A stretch of 43,474 bases of DNA, taken from a virus. The DNA lies in IMG/VR virus record IMGVR_UViG_3300023179_000192, positions 1 to 43,474 of that record. One strand, written 5' to 3'. Position numbers and translations under genes: made by a program. Under the pieces are notes generated by a model. It was given only the letters and a program-made list of their open reading frames with translations. It searched no databases and was not told where the DNA came from. Within the stretch, counting starts at the first letter, position 1. Each line of letters begins with the position of its first letter. Of the stretch, positions 41,501 to 43,474 are shown piece by piece.

Positions 41501-43474
41501 ACACCTACAATGTGGGCGACCGTGTGGAATCTCCCCTGGGAACCGGCACTATCACTGTGGCATCCAAGAATGTCAATGTGGATGGTCGGGTTAAAGTCAA
41601 GCTGGATGATCCTGGTCGTGCTGGTGAAGATGGCAAGCATAAAGACACATTTGTATTCACCACTCACCAATTGAAACACGTTGCTGAACAAGGTGTGACA
41701 GAAGGTGAACACGGTTCCAGAAAACCGTTTGGTGTTCGTTATAAAGTATTCGCTGGTCGTGAAGGCAGAGTGTCTACTAAAGAATATTGGACTACCTCAG
41801 AGGAAAAATTACAAAAAGCTGTGGCTAAAATTCAAGCACTAGACAACTTCTACGGAATCGACGGATATAGCTATCCCAAAGAACAGCCAAGTGTGGCGGA
41901 AGGCTCCGAGATCAAGATCCCAACTGCAGATGGTATCACCATGCAGGATATACGTCTAATGGCAGGTGAGGGCAAATTGTCGCAAAAGACCATCCAGCAG
42001 GCCATTGCTGTTATTCGCAAGCAAAGACAACCACGCCAAAGTGTGACAGAAGACCATGACCAAAGCATCTTTAATCGTTACGTGCTGCCTGCGCTGGAAA
42101 AGATTCTGGGACAGGACAGTGCCTTTGACCGCCTAAACCAGCGTGCCGAAGATGCCATTGGCAAGTATGTGATACCTGCATTGGAGCGGGCCATGGGCGA
42201 GGGATCAACTTTTGATGAACTAAATCAAAAGGCTGAAGATCTCATAGGCGAGTATGTGATACCATTCCTTAGAAAAATAATGGGCGAAGAATCGGAACAA
42301 GTAGCAGAAGCCAGAAGACCCACAGACTTTGCCACCATTACCATCGAAAATCCCAATGGTCCTGGTGATATAGATCTGGAAGTGGGATATTACACCGAAG
42401 GTGACTATTATCCAGCCACTCGTCTGGAACCAGCATCATACCCAGAAATCATCATTGACAGTGTTCGACGCACTGACACTGGTGCAGAATATCCTCTGGA
42501 CCAAGACACCTATGAATACATCCTGGATCAGTTGTATGACAGACAGGAACAGTATGAAGGCATTAATGAAATCAGTGATGCAACCAAAGCCAGCTATAAG
42601 AAAAAAGCCCAAAAACAAGTGCAGGATCTGACGCCACACGCACGCACAGGAGAATATCGAGACATGGCTAAAAGTATCATAAACAAACGTCAACAGGGTC
42701 TGGCCAGACTTGGCACTGTGGCTGAAAATATGCTGGCTGATTATGCCAGAAATTTGGATTCAATATCTGAAGGCAGAGATGGCAGACATAATCTCCGTGA
42801 AAGCACAGGAATTGATGCCAAGGCTCAACAACTTTATTTGCACATTGATCAGGCAGCAGCAGCGATTGATCAAGGTATGTTTGGTCCTGCTGTTGAACTT
42901 TTAGATATAATTGACGGTCAGCAACAAGCACTATTGGCAAATGAATTTAGAAATGCTAGTCAGCATATTCACGAGTTATTGCAAGAAATTATTCAAAATG
43001 TAGATCTCTTAGCAGACGGCCACAAGCATGGGCTTGAGCCAGGATTGATTGACAATCTTGAGCAAATTGCTGTAGAGATTGAAGATTTAGTTGGCCGCTT
43101 GCCCGAGGAATCTGAAGAAGAAGGTGGAATCAGTGTGGGTGATCTTGATGAGCAAGGTGTGGCGGAGGCCACTGGTGATACAAAGTTTGACACCATGATG
43201 GGCAACATTGTGCAAAAAAGTCAAGCACGTGAAATTCCTGAAGAAGAACTACGGCCAACCGAGTACAAAGGCATTAGAGTACAAAGTGCTATATATCCCC
43301 ACTCCGATGACGCCCTAAGCCCAGATTATGCGCCGTTCGGAGAAATGATCATACACAAGGGTACAGTAAACGACGTCCCCTGGAAAGTCACACACACGCC
43401 CGGCGAGTTACGTTTTCATACAAATTTAAAACGCGACCAAATCATGGCTGTATTGGACCATTTGAAGGCCAATA
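38512..43474 (+). CDS. Giant multi-module head-associated protein (partial)
   Basis: An open frame of at least 1654 codons running off the window end, so the C-terminus is missing. Residues 1-115 (KIRDRFEDLSLGDENAKATNDPESARFFNFDY, then YSKNITEKLSDEDRQKWYAFLRELREFARRNLL) form a module familiar from aquatic T4-like phages. Later parts are an acidic run (about 523-543, DEDEEDYDEEDEEDQ), DNPCWSGYHPVGTKKKNGQTVPNCVPKES (about 750-780, a common phage module), three copies of a YV-P-L-K-G helical repeat (about 1185-1265) and a KKKAQKQVQDLTPHARTGEYRDMAKSIINKRQQGLARLG segment (about 1365-1400). Many V/I/L-x-E-G/A/S junctions separate the modules. A scaffold or internal-head polyprotein is inferred; no catalytic motif is recognised. 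Confidence 0.75.
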   Translation, partial: MREINKIAVGLFEKIRDRFEDLSLGDENAKATNDPESARFFNFDYAVDGENYGNITMSLIDEKSLKVYYSKNITEKLSDEDRQKWYAFLRELREFARRNLLSFEPRDITRGTLKYRDIHQQSRADGTFGTDEVVSESRMYGTVNRSYESFGPVRIKLKHSKPIVDEAPGARSRNIDAIFLENDQGERFRLPFTNLSGARAMARHVSAGGVPNDELGCHIANIVKEMTALRPFVFGMRNRTFEDVTTNDMVESAFEYHGLLKNTLKKLRGRRGYTEFKDNFKPALNETDVDMESLKEKFVKRVFDDRLAEALPIVHRAYEMKQANTNPYLQAFEGWATKISEGVWAVPDSDEAQDKLQELLAEPLEVGVDAANATAALSDIIGDDELYDDLAELAEQDPEADARPLIQHWLRDNGYSNLAGEDQVEPEKNMHGSAMGGVDGTVNESHDSYEAVQAAIIRRIIHQHKDALAKYGPEAIMNAAADEAAFVGDVEEIGSSDVSGWVRSVIQALESGQYHDTHSDVLESDATYDEDEEDYDEEDEEDQSFYVVLADEDGEVFVGSISKEDGRWRERRVSGKAPYGWSGSNYMSYLKPNDIMRWIRNDYERNYVIKGPFFDEESLHAATSWLQESQSKPRNFVAKNAPRTGAGAHKNKKKADRQGDVKHKKSAEAEQQMAEASTMGHTVGFMAVPDLKPGDKAHHGMLGPVTVVRHDGPRVVVRDQSRQLYRMSPHKLQPAKDTTEDRKPSLKNPQDNPCWSGYHPVGTKKKNGQTVPNCVPKESINEETTADVISAALTAKGVTYSRAKEEEIINMIGDEMKQQGMSGKNIRHLMSYDQDFIPDVLAGLARDVTEAAPNLSLVRTAYELVDRFYSEFGIDRFKQNLKVTGPVRGRVWTRGDGSRYRDPGMIQDLIDSQPSQVNDFWEWLQGQPGVRPLGQISGEFASSDYNDAVSYNNKMYFSHTGRSITFGSKKRISNPTSVWKRRDTPTAEQDVTEGFKNTYNVGDRVESPLGTGTITVASKNVNVDGRVKVKLDDPGRAGEDGKHKDTFVFTTHQLKHVAEQGVTEGEHGSRKPFGVRYKVFAGREGRVSTKEYWTTSEEKLQKAVAKIQALDNFYGIDGYSYPKEQPSVAEGSEIKIPTADGITMQDIRLMAGEGKLSQKTIQQAIAVIRKQRQPRQSVTEDHDQSIFNRYVLPALEKILGQDSAFDRLNQRAEDAIGKYVIPALERAMGEGSTFDELNQKAEDLIGEYVIPFLRKIMGEESEQVAEARRPTDFATITIENPNGPGDIDLEVGYYTEGDYYPATRLEPASYPEIIIDSVRRTDTGAEYPLDQDTYEYILDQLYDRQEQYEGINEISDATKASYKKKAQKQVQDLTPHARTGEYRDMAKSIINKRQQGLARLGTVAENMLADYARNLDSISEGRDGRHNLRESTGIDAKAQQLYLHIDQAAAAIDQGMFGPAVELLDIIDGQQQALLANEFRNASQHIHELLQEIIQNVDLLADGHKHGLEPGLIDNLEQIAVEIEDLVGRLPEESEEEGGISVGDLDEQGVAEATGDTKFDTMMGNIVQKSQAREIPEEELRPTEYKGIRVQSAIYPHSDDALSPDYAPFGEMIIHKGTVNDVPWKVTHTPGELRFHTNLKRDQIMAVLDHLKAN

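Overview
The window is a 43 kb piece of a T4-like (contractile-tail, myovirus-type) phage genome, most likely from an uncultured aquatic phage. The evidence is recognisable homologues of T4 gp15, gp14, gp13, gp1, gp18, gp19, gp4, gp16 and gp17, many T4-type late promoters (NNTAAATA, often TATAAATA, AATAAATA or GATAAATA), and protein modules familiar from marine and freshwater T4-like phages (tail-fibre repeats, a DUF3008-like module, a VPNCVPKE module). The sequence does not identify the host. No tRNA, rRNA, CRISPR array, insertion sequence or integrase was seen.

Layout. (i) 1-16.8 kb, plus strand: fibre and adhesin genes. These are two MGRP-type paralogues (one with a PA14/GLEYA-like domain), three small virion-type genes, a PKD-domain adhesin of 1156 residues, a fibre of 1018 residues and a repeat-built fibre of 2350 residues. 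(ii) 16.9-17.6 kb: a possible sialyltransferase/MptE-like protein. (iii) 17.65-20.8 kb, minus strand: an operon gp14, gp15, Nudix hydrolase. (iv) 20.9-24.0 kb, plus strand: two hypothetical genes, neck protein gp13 and dNMP kinase gp1. (v) 23.97-24.3 kb, minus strand: a small HNH/zinc-finger protein. (vi) 24.4-31.0 kb, plus strand: tail sheath gp18, tail tube gp19, a tube-fold protein, a small hypothetical, head-completion nuclease gp4 and small terminase gp16. (vii) 31.0-35.9 kb: probable internal-head proteins, two with T4-like capsid-targeting N-termini, interrupted by a fatty-acid desaturase gene. (viii) 35.9-38.5 kb: large terminase gp17, broken in two by an atypically split intein with an unknown 125-residue ORF between the halves. 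(ix) 38.5 kb to the window end: one very long open gene (more than 1654 codons).

How it works together: gp16 and gp17 package DNA; gp13, gp14, gp15 and gp4 finish the head-tail joint; gp18 and gp19 form the contractile tail; the fibres bind the host. The gp1 kinase, Nudix hydrolase and desaturase would act on host nucleotide or lipid metabolism. The most notable items are the split TerL intein, a recurring layout in which a late promoter lies in the loop of a hairpin that hides the ribosome-binding site in read-through mRNA, several predicted leaderless late genes, and a desaturase embedded in the head/packaging block.
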